Of a stretch of DNA of 64,000 nt, positions 22,801 through 35,699 are shown in pieces; position 1 is the first letter of the stretch; each line of letters begins with the position of its first letter. The notes under the pieces are model-generated. The model was not told the origin of the DNA. It ran no database searches and saw nothing but the letters and a program-made list of their open reading frames with translations. Origin of the DNA: Cyanoderma ruficeps. Its lineage: Eukaryota > Chordata > Aves > Passeriformes > Timaliidae. Position numbers and translations under genes: made by a program. The stretch lies in assembly GCA_008694505.1 (NCBI GenBank), contig VZDJ01000058.1, forward strand, positions 4,298,978-4,362,977, written 5' to 3'.

Positions 22801-25800
22801 AGCTCCCGGGTCCTCCTCGTGTGACAGCTGCTCCTCTCAGACACAGACCTGTCCCTGTCCCTGCGGCTGTGGCAGCGGGATGTCCTGTGGGATTTGCGCA
22901 GCTTTCGATGTTTCAAGGATGTCTCCTCCTCCTCTTCCTCCTCCTCTTCTTCCTGATCCTCCTCCAGCAATGGTAAAATCTCCTGACCACTCACATCACA
23001 CTCTCCCGTCACACCAGCAGAAGAGCCAGCAATGCTTCCTGCAAAAGAGTGGGATTTCTAGCTGACAAAAAAGCCAAGAGGATCCATATGGCAAAGCCTC
23101 ATAGCAGGACAAAATGCAGGGAAAAGGTGACGTGAAAAGTGAATGCTCCCAGTCCAATCAGGACTGTCACCAGGACCCTGGGCACCAATTTACCTGACTG
23201 ACTGCGCGTCCGGCTGCTCAGCACCACCGGAATGAAATCACGGAAGTTGTTCTTGGGCTTCTTCTCCAAGTAACCTGTGAGGAAAACCAAGCCTTGAAAA
23301 AACAGATCGCAGACCTGTGATGTGACAAGGGCAGTGCAGTATCACCATGGCAGGGGCTGCTGATGGCCCAAGGGAGATGGCTTTAAATGAACGGAGGCTG
23401 GTTTAGATTGGACATAGGGAAGAACTTTTTGAAAATGAGGGTGGTAAAACATGGCATAGGTTCTCCAGAGAGGTGGGGGATGTACCATTCCTGGAAACAT
23501 CCAAGGCTAGGCTCGACCAGGAGCAACCTGGTCTAGTAGAAGATGCCCCTGCCCATGGCAGCAGGGTGGAATAAGATGAACATTAAGGTTCTTCCCACTT
23601 CCTCCATTCTGGGAGTCTGATCATGCTGCAACTCTATTTTGGATCCCAACCCAGCTCCAGAGGCCATTTGGCTTCAGGAGAGCAGCAGTTTGGCCCCTAG
23701 GGCAGCCTGACCCCGCAGGAACCCACTGCCATTCCCAAGAGTACCTTCCTCGTGGCTGTCTCCGCGGTGAGCCAGAGATGGGCACTCCGTCTTCGCTGGC
23801 CTCCTACGCTTACGCTTTACCCTGAGGCTGCTGTGATCTGTGATGGCACCCAGGCCACCTCGGCCTTCCCGGCCTTCCTGCTTTCCAAGCTCATGTGGAT
23901 TGTCATGGTGTTTTTGCCACTGTGGAGGGAGGACATGGGCTAAAGCTGAAGCTTCTGACTGAGTGAGCTGCAGCAGCACAAAAGACAAAACTCCAACTCC
24001 ACTGATTACGCTGGTGCCCTCCAGCTTTTTTGACACTCCAGATACATTTTTGCCCTGGACAACCTGCAGCACAGGTACATTCCCCCACAACCAGGCAATT
24101 CCCAGGAGGGCAGGTAGAAAGCCCTGTGCCCTCAGATGTCCCCCCATGAGACCTCCCTCCTCTCCCCTAGGCCCACCTTTGCCCTGACCCAGCGGTCCCA
24201 GCCCACCCCACGCACCTTCCGGCCATGCACACTCCGGCTTCCTGACTTGCTTGTGGACTCCTCGCTGTCCTGGCCTTGGCACTTCAGTCTCTTGTGGCTC
24301 TGCCTGGTGTCCCCGTCATGCTGCCGCTTGGCCTTGCAACGTGTGCCACCCTCCTGCTTGATTTGTCCCGTTCCTTTGAGCTTGGCCTCAGTGAAGGCCT
24401 GGGGAGCTGCCCCAGCCCGCAGGCAGGTCACCGACGGAAAGGACACATCACACTCCACTCGCTCCTTCTTGACCCTGCACAGATCCACCTGCTGCATACA
24501 TGGGAGGGGCTCCGTGGCTGGCAGCTCCTGGGAGTCCTCGCAGCCCGGCTCTTTGCGCTGGCCATCCGTGGGCACCTCCGGCACCATCCGCAGGCCCTGC
24601 TGCCCAGCCGTTGGCAGGTCATGTGACAAATACGCCGCTAACACTTGGTTTTTGGGTTTTGCATCCAACTGTTTGAGGCTACAGCTCCCCTGGGGAGCCT
24701 CAGTCTGTGTGTTGCTCTCCTGACTGGAGTCAGCCTCTGGCTGAGTGCACTCCTGACTGTTTGGAGCGTTGTCCAGCTTCCCCTTCCCCCCTTTCCCATC
24801 CAAAGCACTGGTCTGGAGAGCTGGACCTGCCTCCAGCAGTGCTGGGTTGGCCGGCTCCTCGTAGGGCTTGGGCAAGGCCCGGCAGCTCTTGCTCTTGGCC
24901 GCAGCATCCTGTTCCTGAGATGGGAGCCGGGGCAGCCCCTCCGGCAGGCTCTGGGTGGCTGCGCTGGGCTCAGCAGGCTGCACATTCGGGAATGCTGGCA
25001 GCTCACCCGCCCCAGCTGGCTTGCAGGGGCTGCTCTGGTTCAGGGGCAGCTGTCCTGCCGTGGAGATGCCGATGGAAAGCAGTGGGGTCTGATGGTATGG
25101 AGACCAGCCCAGAGGCAGAAACTGAGGATTGGAAGGTTTTCCATTGACGGGGCATCGTGGGTAGACACTTCCTTGGACAGGATTCCAGGTGGCGATGTCC
25201 TTGGACTGACACAAAGGAGCTCCTGGAGCAACTCTGCCATGAAGAAGTCTCCTGGCAGGATCCTGCTGTCCTTCCGTGCCAACCTGGTTGGCTTTTTTCC
25301 CACAGGGAACACCGCCACTGCGGGGCTCGCCCTGGTCGATGATGGAGATGGGCTCCTGCTTGGGCAGGTGGCGCAGGTCCCTGCTGAGGCTCACGCCGGC
25401 ATCCTTGCTGAGCAGCAGCGAGGCCGGCACCGGGTTGGCAACACCGACGTAAGTGCCGGGAATGGTGCTGATGAGTGTGGTGTTCTTCACCCAGGAGCCC
25501 TGCTCGCCGTTGCGCAGAAACTCGGGAAAGATGACCAAGGGCGGGGTAGTGCCGAGGCACGAGGTGACGCTGCTGCCCGTGGCCTGTCCCGCACGCTGGG
25601 ACTTGGAGAGGACGGTGGTGAGCAGCGCTTTGCCGCTGGTGTGCACGGGGGTGAGGATGGGCATGGGGGGGGTCTTGCGCTGGCTGGGCGGAGGCAGTTT
25701 CTGGCGGTTGGACTTGGAGGAGAGATCAAGAGGCATCTCACTGCACTCCGGCGATGAGACCATCTCACGCTCTAGCTGGGGAGGGGACTTCAGAGGAGAC

Positions 25801-28800
25801 AGGGAAGTGGCAGCCCCTAGCGCATGTGGCTCGGGAGCTGCCGGGCCTCTGGCCTGCATGGCTGTGCCAGAGGAGGGAGCAGCGCTCCCACCTGGTGCTG
25901 GTGCTGCCGGCAGAGCCTGACTGGAGGGCAGGGCCAGGCTGGTGCTGGACAGGGGAGCGTTCTCAGCTAAGGCCGGGACACTACTTCCGCCTGAGGGTGG
26001 GGGGCAGCTGAGCTGATTCACCTCCACAGACACCACTTTGGCATCCGAAGCCAAGGGCCTGGTGACAGAGAAGGTGTAGGGGTAGGAACGCAGCTCTGGG
26101 GAAGCAATAATGCCCGGTAGGCAACGCTCGTGCAGGTAAGAAGGCAGGACGGGGAGGGTGAGTGTGGAGGAGACCCCCAGGGTGGCCGGGAGCGCGGCCA
26201 CGCTGAGTGGCTGCCCGCAGCTGGGCGGGGGGATGTACACCAGCGACTGGCTCGGGCTCAGCACAGCCCCAGCCTGGAAGGACAGGGGCAACTTTTGCAT
26301 AGCAGGGGCCTGAGAGGGGGGAAAGCAAACCCTGTTCAATGTGAAGGTGGCGGGAGTGGAGGCAGAGGTGCTGCAGTTGGAGACAACCACAGACAACGTC
26401 CCTTCTGCCAGCACGCCTGGCCCTTGTGTTGCAGTGCTCAAGAGGGCTTTCTCGTTCCCAGCAGGCTCACTCTCTGGAGCCACAGAGCAGGCTGGGGCAG
26501 CGTCAGCCTGCTTGTCGCTGGGAGGATCTGCCGGTGTCCAGGCAGCATCAGCACCACCGCTCTCCTGCTCCACAGCTCTGGGGGTCGCTGGCTCCTGCCC
26601 TCTGCCATCCCCCTGACCTGCCAGAGGGCCCAGGGCATCATCTGTCACAGTCTTTCCCACACACTCCAGGTCTGGGTTGGGATCAGGTAACTGCTCCTCC
26701 AGTTTGGGTCCAATCTTTTCCTCCACCTTGCCATCAGCATCCAGTCCCTGGGCACTGCTGCCACCACCGCTGACTGCTGTGAGCTCCACCTGCAGCAAGA
26801 AGGGAAAAAGTGTGCCTGGGAGCTGTGCAAGTAGCACCCAGGGAAGCAAGGAAGGATCTGTCCACCCCAGACACAGAGGCAAAAGCAGGACACAGCTCTG
26901 CCCAAAGGAGAACACAGCTTTGCCTCACTGCATCCCTCTCAAGAAGGTGTCCATGAATTTATTAGGAAAAATGCTCCTGCTTGGCCTATTCCATCAGGGA
27001 ATGGCCTTCTTGGACCCAGCTGTGCGGGCAAAGAACTCACCTCAGAAAGGCTGCTGCTGACACAAAACTCTTGAGACCCCAAGTGCTGGGAGCTGCTCGT
27101 TTTTGACTCCTCATCAGAAATGGGGGCCCTCCTAGGTGAGGAAGAAGACACAGCATTATGAAACCCCAAAATACCCTCCCAGAATCCCACCCCTCCCTGT
27201 CCCCACATAGGACAGTGGAGCAGTGGTACACCTTCTTTTTACCCACAGTCACCTGGCCTCATCATGGGCCAGCCCAGCCTTCCCCAGTGTCACAGCCTGG
27301 TGCCACACACCTGTTCCTGTCCCCTCCATTTCCCATTCTGTCCCACCACACCTTTCCATCCTCCTCTGAGTGTCATCCTGCTTGTCTCTTCCCCCACAGG
27401 CACCTCTTCATTCCCGTTACTCCTGCTTCCTCCCTGTCCTGGGACCCCCACTGCCAGTGGCCATCTCCCTCTGGTGCCAAAGCTCTCGGGTCTCAGGAAG
27501 CCTGAACAGGAGCAGCGGGTGACCACGGCCATCCTGATGTGCCATGTCTTGCTGGCCAGCATGTCTGGACCCTTTGTCTCTGGAATGTGATTCCTCAGTG
27601 GAAAGCCTGGATTCAGGACAAGGACTGTGACCTCCTTGGGACACTCCTTTCCTGATGGTATTCACCAGACAGCACTTCCCTGGTGTTTTGCTTGGGACAA
27701 GCTACGAGTGCCAGCACAAAACATATCAAGTTTAGATTCTGTTGATGACATAATTTCAGCCGGATTTGTTTCCTATGTCCTGGGCTTTCACAGCAGTCAC
27801 AGACACAGAGCTGTGGGCACACGATTTGTCTTTGGACTCAGTACCCCCAGTGCTGGGGCCCTGTTACATACCCCTAGCACCAGGACCTCACTCTGGGCTG
27901 CCTCAGCCCTGGGACTCTGCTTCGTATCCCTAGTGCCATGAACGTGCTCAGTATCCTCAGCCCCAGGACGCTGCTCTGTACCCCCACTGCCGGGACCCTG
28001 CTTGGAGCTGTTTCCGTGCCATCCCCACCGACCTTCGGGTCAGTGACATCCCGGTCGGTCCCTCCAGAGGCTCCCGCGTTCTCGGGGCTCCCCGGCCCGC
28101 CCGTCACAAGCCGCGGGGCGGGGACGGCGGCCGGGGCCGAGCCGCCTCAGCCGGCGGTGGGGGTGAGCGGGCCGAGAGGCCGGAGCGGGCTGAGGCCTCG
28201 GGATCGCGGAGTCGCGGGGCCGGCGCGGTCGCCGCGGGGCCGGCGCGGAGCGGGGCGGGGGCCGAGCGCGAGGGGGAGCCCGAGCGCAGCCGCCCGCCCG
28301 CGGCCCCGCGGGGCCCGCCCGGGCACGGCGCTCCCGGCGCTTCCCGGACGTTCGCGGCGCTTCCCGGCCCGCAGGTCGCCCGCCGCTACCCGCAGGGCCG
28401 GCGGGAACCCCCTGCCCAGCTCCCCTCGACTGCCTCGGAGCAGCCCTGAGGGCGGTGCGTGGTCTCCGCCCGGCCCTGCCAGGGCTCCTCCCGGGGCAGT
28501 GCGCGATGCCGCCCGCACAGAAGGGGTCCAAGGAATGAGATGGGGACCGGGGACGAGAAAGCGCCAAGCCGCAGCCACCCGCCCTGCCCAGACATCTCAA
28601 AATTTGATGCCTATTGTAAGCTCGGAGCAGCGCCGAGAGGCTCGGCGGGTATCGCCACCGCAGCCCTTATCTGCGGGACACAGAGCGCCCGGCGGTGCTG
28701 CGGGCTGCAGATCAGCTCTGCCCGAGCCAGACCTGGGGCTCGTCCCTGCTGCACCGGCCTCGGGGGACGCCCGCCAAAACCCTCGGCACTCGCGGCCAGC

Positions 28801-29556
28801 AGTGACAGCCACACGCTGCCTCTGTGCACATAAAAACTTCCCAGGCTCAGGCAAATGCCTGGAACAGTCACAGTGGCCTTGAGGAAGCCACAAACTAGTC
28901 CGTTCTGAGAATAAGACCCTTGAGCCACGGGAATGAACAGGCGATGCAAAGCCACAGAGCTTGGCTTGATCGATCCTACCTCCCAGCCACTAATCCTCCC
29001 TAATCTCCTGCTTGGTGGCAAGTCACAACACTCCCATCTGATCATTTGGTTGGCACAAACCGTCCTGGGTCACCAAAAGCTTTTAGTTCAAGCTCTTTCC
29101 CTTCCTTGGCCATTGAGAGCACAGGTCTAGTGAAGCCAACAGCACATGCCGACGACTTGGCCTCCTCAGCATCAAAGCTGTGGAGGCAAGGTAACCACAA
29201 CACAGGCAACAGATCCTCTGCCGAGACCTCCAGCACACTCCTCGCTGGAGCATAGGATGTGGGGACCCTCCCAGAATGCCAACATATCCAGTATGTGGCT
29301 CATTTGCACTTCAGGCCATTTTAGACCTGTGGCTCATTTGCACTTCAGGCCATTTTAGACCCCAGTAAAAAGGGGTTGAGTCAGCACCAGCTCCCTTCCC
29401 ACAGCCTCTCCAGGTCCCTAAGTAGCTTTCTCGTGCTTCCTTTCCCCTGCCTGCCACCCACGCACCTCACCTCTCCTCGTTGAGGCCACACATGCGAATC
29501 CGCTCTTTGCTGGTCCAGTTGTGCACCCCGCTGTAGAGAGGTGCTGTAGAGATCAT
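13845..29556 (-). CDS. BCORL1: BCL6 corepressor-like 1
   Basis: Nuclear transcriptional corepressor that acts with CtBP, HDACs and a PCGF1-type Polycomb complex (family knowledge). Coding exons in gene order: 29556-29471, 27131-27041, 26789-24216, 23919-23745, 23274-23194, 23038-22616, 20600-20371, 20271-20065, 19986-19820, 19689-19544, 18694-18617, 15302-15149, 14121-13845. They sum to 4689 nt, 1562 residues plus TGA, with all phases matching. The start [16 protein letters not shown] is the family N-terminus. The 2574-nt exon carries the CtBP motif PLDLS (near residue 412) and a long disordered Pro/Ser region. A Glu run follows in the 23038 exon. Ankyrin repeats ([20 protein letters not shown] and neighbours) span the 20271-19544 exons. 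The last two exons form the PUFD domain ([20 protein letters not shown]), ending EYQAWSS. Human BCORL1 is 1711 residues; the difference is mostly a shorter proline-rich N-terminal tract. Introns carry several CR1 fragments. Confidence 0.97.
14870..15060 (+). mobile_element. CR1 LINE, truncated 3' end
   Basis: CR1 3' motifs GCTGTGGCTGCCCCATCCC, CCCTGCCCATGGCAGGG and CCCAACCCAAACCATTC with an ATTCTGTGATGATTCTGTGA tail. It lies in the last BCORL1 intron, on the opposite strand to the gene. Confidence 0.85.
15303..18616. other. BCORL1 intron without further genes
   Basis: A 3.3-kb intron. Apart from the CR1 at 15855-16085 I see no exon. A chance 275-codon open frame lies on the minus strand at 17264-18091 but has no start context, domain or conserved feature that I recognise. 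Confidence 0.6.
15855..16085 (+). mobile_element. CR1 LINE, truncated 3' end
   Basis: CR1 3' motifs (AAATTCTTCCCTATGAGAGT, GGAAGTGTCCAAGGCCAGGT, CTTTAAGGTCCCTTCCAAC, ATTCTATGACT) in the BCORL1 intron 15303-18616. Confidence 0.85.
20705..20878 (+). mobile_element. CR1 LINE, truncated 3' end
   Basis: CR1 3' end with AAGTGTCCAAGGCCATATTG, CTGCCCATGGCAGGAGG, CTTTAAGGTCTCTTCCAATC and CCATGATTCTA, in the BCORL1 intron 20601-22615. The rest of that intron shows no gene. Confidence 0.85.
23375..23630 (+). mobile_element. CR1 LINE, truncated 3' end
   Basis: CR1 3' sequence (GGGAAGAACTTTTTGAAAAT, GAGCAACCTGGTCTAGTAGA, CCCCTGCCCATGGCAGCAGG) with a diverged tail, in the short BCORL1 intron 23275-23744. 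Confidence 0.8.
28040..28850. promoter_or_regulatory. Intragenic CpG island in BCORL1 intron between coding exons 1 and 2
   Basis: Dense CpG between 28040 and about 28480, trailing off to 28850, with no coding exon of BCORL1 inside. It could be an alternative promoter. A + strand donor-like GTGAGCGGG occurs near 28162, so an antisense transcript is also possible. Confidence 0.5.
29295..29362 (+). repeat. 34-bp direct repeat, two copies
   Basis: GTGGCTCATTTGCACTTCAG begins at 29295 and again at 29329, two nearly exact head-to-tail copies in a BCORL1 intron. Confidence 0.85.
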
Positions 29557-29609
29557 GACAGCTGATCCTCACCCTCCAGGACCTGCTGGGGCTCCAGGGA
29601 CCACTCTGC
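29557..29609 (-). other. BCORL1: BCORL1 5' UTR part of the first coding exon
   Basis: On the minus strand a TTCCCTTTTGCAG acceptor ends just above 29609, and 53 untranslated bases lead to the ATG at 29556-29554. This shows that at least one non-coding exon lies upstream. Confidence 0.7.
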
Positions 29610-32600
29610 CTGCAAAAGGGAAATAGAGGGTTGGGAACTCTCTTCAGGATGATTGATTCAACTGCCCTTTTGAAAAACTCATCCCCAGCTCTGCTGCCAG
29701 GCAGATGGGGAACAATGCCCTGGGATGCCACAAGTCTAGAAGAGGGCTAGAAAAAATTAATTAGCAGTGCCTTTGGACAGAATCCACCATCCACTCATCC
29801 TCTCATTAAACAAGTATTATTGCCAAAAAAGCCACTGGCTACCACAAGAGTTTTACACAAGTGTCTTCACACACTCACACATCCTTTGAAACAATCTGCC
29901 CACTTTTCTTCTCCCTCCAGAGGAACGTCCAGCACCAGAAGACACCAAGCAGAGCTGTACAAGGTGATGGTCTTTTACAGCACTGAAACTTCAAGGCTGC
30001 ACGGGACTCTCCTAAAGCAGCCCATGCCAGATCCTAGGGGCAAAGCCTCAAACAAGGAGGGTCTCTCCTCAGCTGAGGGCTCCTGGAGGGAGCAGAGGTT
30101 TGTCAGTGATGCTGCCAAGGGTTTATCCCCTCCTTCTGTGAGGAAAGTGTTGGTTTTCTTTGGAGTTACGGGTGGAAAACATGAGGGAATCCAGGGATAA
30201 TCAGGTGCATCCATGAGGCACTGTCAGCTGGGTGGAGCTTTCAGGGGAGAGGGTTGCAGCCAATCATGCAGCACTGGGTGTTGGAGCATTGAGAAGCTCT
30301 GCTGCTCCAGGGAAAAGGCAGAAGAAGAGAGGATCTCCTGTGCTAACAAGTGGGCTCAGCCAAACCATGCAGGATTGACTGCAGAAGGAAGAGAGATGCT
30401 GTCAAGGAGGTTCAGGGAAATACTAAACCCTGAAGGTAAAACAGGCACAAAGCCACGACAATGCTCTAGGTGCAGCGGTGGGAGTGGGAATTAGCTGGAA
30501 GCAGCACGTGATCCCCAATCTCTGTCGATTGTCTTTTCCCTGACAAACTCCTGGCAATACCAGCTCAGCACGGGACAAGCAGCAGCTTGTGCCATGAAAG
30601 GAGCCACACAGAGACTTGCCGGCCAACAGCTCAAGGGACAAGCCACAGGACTGAGCAGCTCCTCTGAGCGCAGGTGCTGCTGAGTGCCCTCGCTGCAGCC
30701 TGAACACGCCAGTGGGGATCCTCCAAGGAGGAAAAAGGGACCAGGCACACGGCAGAAATGGGGGCAAGGCAGCTGGTGTGCCAAAGAGAAAGCAACGGAC
30801 CCATCTGCACGTATGAGGGCACAAGTGACAAACCGTGTACAGAAATCAGAAGTCAGGGGAAGAGGGGAAGCCTGCTAAAAACACACACTGTGAGACAGAA
30901 GAAATCCTCAGTATCGATGGGGGAGACAGGCAGACGCCAAGGCAGAGAGCAGGGTCATACCCAAAGAGAACAAGGTGGCTTGGAGCAGGAAGGGGAGGAG
31001 TCTTTCGATGCTTGGAGAGAAATGCAACATAAAGGAAATAGGGGAACAAACAATCTGCGGGGATTTCACCATCTTAGGCTAAACTGAAAGAAGGGGAGGA
31101 GGAAGATTCTGCCCCCAAGCACAGCAGCAGGACAGATGTTCCAGGAGGAATCAAAAGGGACCTTCTGTGCAACGAAGGAAGGGGATGCGTGTGGCTGCAC
31201 GATGTGGAGGTGGGGACAAACAGAGATCAAGTGTGACCCCTGCACAGGTCTGGCAAGGGAGGAGTGATAACGGGGTGTTACAAGGAGCTGGAAGAAACAT
31301 CATGTTTGGAGTGCTCGAGTAAGAGCTGGTCAAAAGAGCCGGAATGACAGCCACGAGAGGAGAGCTGGGAGGACACAGTGACAGAGATCAACACTGTTTC
31401 GTGTATTCTTGGCCTCTATCCTCTACAGACGAAGTGGGACACATGCCAAAGACAGGCATTTCACAGGGAACGAAGAACAGAAAAGAAAAAATAATCCAGA
31501 TATGAACTCAGAGAAGGAATAAAACAGGGGCCAAGCACCAGACGTGGGTTCAAGCACAAACCAGTGGAGCAACAGCATCCTTGAAAAGGCAGACCAGGAA
31601 GTTTATTGGGAAATGCAGGGATGAGCAGCCTCCCGATGCAACACTGAACCAGAGAGAGCAACTGCAGCCTCCCTGGGTCAGAACACTGTTAGCCGAGTCG
31701 GCACAAGGAAAGCGAGCACATCTCCCATCTACACTGGTGCAGCTGGAAGCGACATTAAAGGGATGTAATTAAACTCATAGGAAACCCTTGGAGAACACAA
31801 CTAGGGCATGGCTTCACATGCCTGTCTTCGAGCAGAAGAAGCTGTTGAGAAACTGTTGAAGCCCTTCTCTCCCCTCACCCCTTCAGTCATGTCACTGAAG
31901 CCCTGCAGTATTCCAGTAAACTTGACCAGGGAGTTGATTTCTGTTAAAAACACTTTTTTCTTTTTTTTTTCCTGGCTGGACTGGTTTTAACCCATACCAG
32001 CTCCTAGATCAACTTCACCAAGACGGAGAGAGGGCAGAGCCTGGCACAGACTCTACTTAATCCACAACGTCTGCCAAAGGAAGTATATATGAAACCACAG
32101 TCTTATTTTGATTTAGCTAAATAGGTGCTCAGCCAATTCTAATTAACACCAAAGAAAACGAGTTTAGAATGAAGTAGGAACATCGAGGCATTCTGCGTGG
32201 GGAAGCTCATACGGTATTAAAGCACCTTCACCTCCCGAAACAAAACATGCTGTAAGAATTGTGAGCAAGGAAGATGCTGAACACGCTCACCTCCAACAAC
32301 AAGCGCTCTGAGAGGTTTGCAATGAAACTACTATAGTGAATTAAAAGAAAAGGGGATTTTGTTCACTAAGGTAATACATCTCATCATTCGCAAAAGGAAA
32401 TGATGCTACTCTGGAAACCTGCCTCTTCCAAGCTCCAGGAAAAGCGAAGCAGATGTTTTCCTTGCAGTGAAAGTGTGCTTTTACTCAGGTTACTGATGAT
32501 TTGGCTAGCCATGGAAGCTCCCTCAGATTAAGTCAAGAAATTACTCTTCTGAAATATTGCTGTACAGTGATGGAAACAAGTTTCTTGAGATGAAGTTCTT

Positions 32601-35600
32601 CAGGAGTAGACATTTTTTAACCATTATCTCTTGACAAGTCCTCCTTGCAATGAAAACCCAACAGCACCAAGGCAACCATCATTTTAGGGCAGGCTGAGGA
32701 AGGGTTCCAGGACAGGCTCCTCCAGCATTCACCTACCAGCTCCCGCTGCTGACAAGAATTAAGCCCATGCCATCTCCAAACTGACCCCTGTCAAACCCTG
32801 TCTGTTCCCTGGCTCTTGGGGATCCCACCTTGAATTGCCTAAAGTGAGGCTGTCTAATTGTTTCCTGCAGCTTCACACAGTCACACCTCCCACCCCGGCG
32901 TTAACACAGCAAAGTGGTTGCAAAGTAGATTCTGAAGCCCTCCTGCTGCAAGCCACCCTCTTCTCCCAGTGACAGCAATCGCTTGGCCTGATCAGGTCCC
33001 CGACCTGACAACTCTCAGCTCCTCAAGTAGCATACGTTGGCAAACACGTAAAGCAACTTCTCGGGCTGGCACCAACCTGCCAGTCATGGATGGCCAAGGG
33101 TTTGCTTCTCACTGGGGAGCTTGGTGCGGTTGGTTTTCCCTCACAGATGTCACCACTATGTTGCCACCTGGTCTAACTCACTTTGATCAGATTACCCAGA
33201 GCCATGACCTCCTACAGCGTCCACCTTACGGCACCTGCGGTGGAGCCAGGCCTACCAGTGCAGGAAGGGGGCTTTTCCCTGCTCCTCCCAGAGACAGCCT
33301 GTGCCAATCACTTCTCCACAGGGCAAACACATCCCTCTGTAGGACCACGCTGCCTTGATCCCCCACAAAAGGCTTTCCATGTATTTTCCTGCACTGTGCA
33401 TTTCCAAGTACTAAAACCACTCGGATTTCAAGGCGCTTATCCTCCCTCTCCTCCATGCCAGCCCCAGCACATCAGCTACACACCAAGAGAGGGACAGTGT
33501 CTCGCTGCACCCTGCCTAGGCAGGTGGAAGCTGACAGGTACTGAAACACCAGCAGCCAGTCTTCTCAACTCCCCCAGCACAAGGATTCCTTCTGCCTGCT
33601 CTGGGCAGGCACATCACCCCCAACATAGGTGGGAGAGCACCAAGCAAAGACCCAACAGGCAGCAATGTGCTCCAGTGCTGGCAGTGGGAGCTCAGTGACA
33701 CGAGTTCACCCAGGGAGAACATCAGCTTTGCCTTTCCCCTTGCATGAGTAGGAGTCACAGCATGAGCTGACTCCAGGAATCCCAGTGCGGGTCACTTGGT
33801 GCAGCTCAGCCGCTCCAGAGCCTTTACGGACACAGCAAACGCTGCCCAGTCAGTGATGCCTCCGTCCATGCTAGCACTGAGTGGGCCAGTGGCACAGAGG
33901 AAGGAAGAGGACTTCCCAGCCCTAGGGTATGGAACAGAGAAAGACTACCACATCCCTTGGCAGCAGGAGATGGGGAGGATGCCATGGTTGCCCTCCCACA
34001 GCACTGTGAGGCTCCTGTGGCCAGGGGACACTGCGGAAGGCCGGGAGCAATGCACTTTGACCCTGGAAACACACCCGCGGGAGACACCTTTGAAACATTC
34101 ATTCCCAGAACAGCAAAACCTGTAAGGAAGGGGGTTTTATCCCCTGGATGGCTACAAAATATAAAATGAGGTCAGCTGCTAGAAACTCGGGTGGGATTCA
34201 GCACTCAGAGCACAGCTGGCCACTTTGACAGGAGCAGGAGCAGCGGAATGAGACGGGATGTGCCCTGCAGCTCTTCCCAGGGGTCAGGTGGGCCAGAAGG
34301 GAATGGTCTGCAGCGACAGGCAGGTCTCCTTCCCTTGCCATAGTTTGTTCTCTTTGGCAATTCTTTGTTGCCATTAGTAACGCAGGCAAGGAATTCTGTT
34401 TGTTTTGATATGTGATGGTCTGGTGTCCATTGGAAGTGCAGAGGGCCGGAGCAAGCACCAATCCCTAGACTGGTCCCCAACACCTTGGTTCTGAGCACCA
34501 CTTTGGAAAACTCGGTGGAGTAAACTGCTAGCAAAAAATTAAAAATGAAATCAAAAATTAAATCAGAAAACCTATGATGGCCCTATCACAAGACTCGCAG
34601 TGGGCACGATATGCAACAAGGGAAAAATTTAAACAGAAAACTGAAAAAAAAAGAGAACAGTCTATCTTATGTTACCACTCATGCAGAGGTCAGAAACTGT
34701 TGAAGAATGCGCTAGGAATGACTAGAGTGGCACAAAATCCCACAAGCACAGACCAGGCTACCTCTGGGGCTGTCTGGCCAGAGCAGTGCCCGGCAAGGGT
34801 GGCCCCGAGCTGGGTTTGGTCCCCGCTGCCTGCACAGCCACCCCGGCCACTGCGGAGCTGAGCCAGGCTTTGCCTACACGCATTTGCTTAAGCTGATTTA
34901 AAGACACAGTAACACCACACGTAATTATAGATCCTCGGCACGATGAATTGGGAAAAAAAAAGAAAAAATCCATCTCTATTTCAGAAAAATAAAAGTTTGC
35001 TGCACACTGGGCAGTGCTGTGATAATCGGTCCCAGCTGCTGGACAACTTAGTATCAGTAAACCCTGGCTCGTCTGCAATAACCAGGCTGCCCCCACCAAA
35101 GCCCACAAATTTTTAAGGACTGAAAAAGAGCCTTAAGGGATGATAATGTTCAAAAATGTCTCTGACAAGATTCACATCATCCCGAACGCCAAAAGCAGAG
35201 TGCACTCTCCCATGCCTGGGAGTCAAGCTGGTGCTCCAGAGCCCAGAGGTCCCAAGGGCAGCTCTGAAGGCCAAACCTCGCTGGAGCCTGGGCTCTTGAC
35301 ACCTGGAATGCGCCTCCAGACCCAGGCAACAGCGATGCAGCCGATGTCCTCGACAGGCACCATGCAACTTGCAGCCAGTGCTGACACTGGGTCCACCCAA
35401 ACCCAAAGGGTGGCCAGGGCAATGGAACTGGCACATCGGAAAGGGGAGGGACGGAAGGGAAGAAAGAGAAGGGAAGGCTGCTGCAGACGGGGCCAAAAAG
35501 ACCGCAGAGGAGCTGTGAAGGGCACGGGATGCACTGGCCCTGCCCTAGCACTCATCCCCAGACTCCAAGGGATGAGGGTGCCAGAGAGCGGATGCTCTGT

Positions 35601-35699
35601 GACAGGAGAAACTCACTTCGTCCCTATTTTAGCCTGATAGACCTTTTCCCGGTGCTGCTCTGAACCAGCCTCACCCAGCCTGGGATGAGGGCACCGAAG
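29610..35699. other. BCORL1 first intron, no gene seen
   Basis: About 6 kb of ordinary unique-looking sequence between the first coding exon and the CpG island. I see no exon with a recognisable product, no RNA gene and no clear CR1 3' end. A T-run (31956-31974) and a few A-rich runs are present. Confidence 0.5.
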
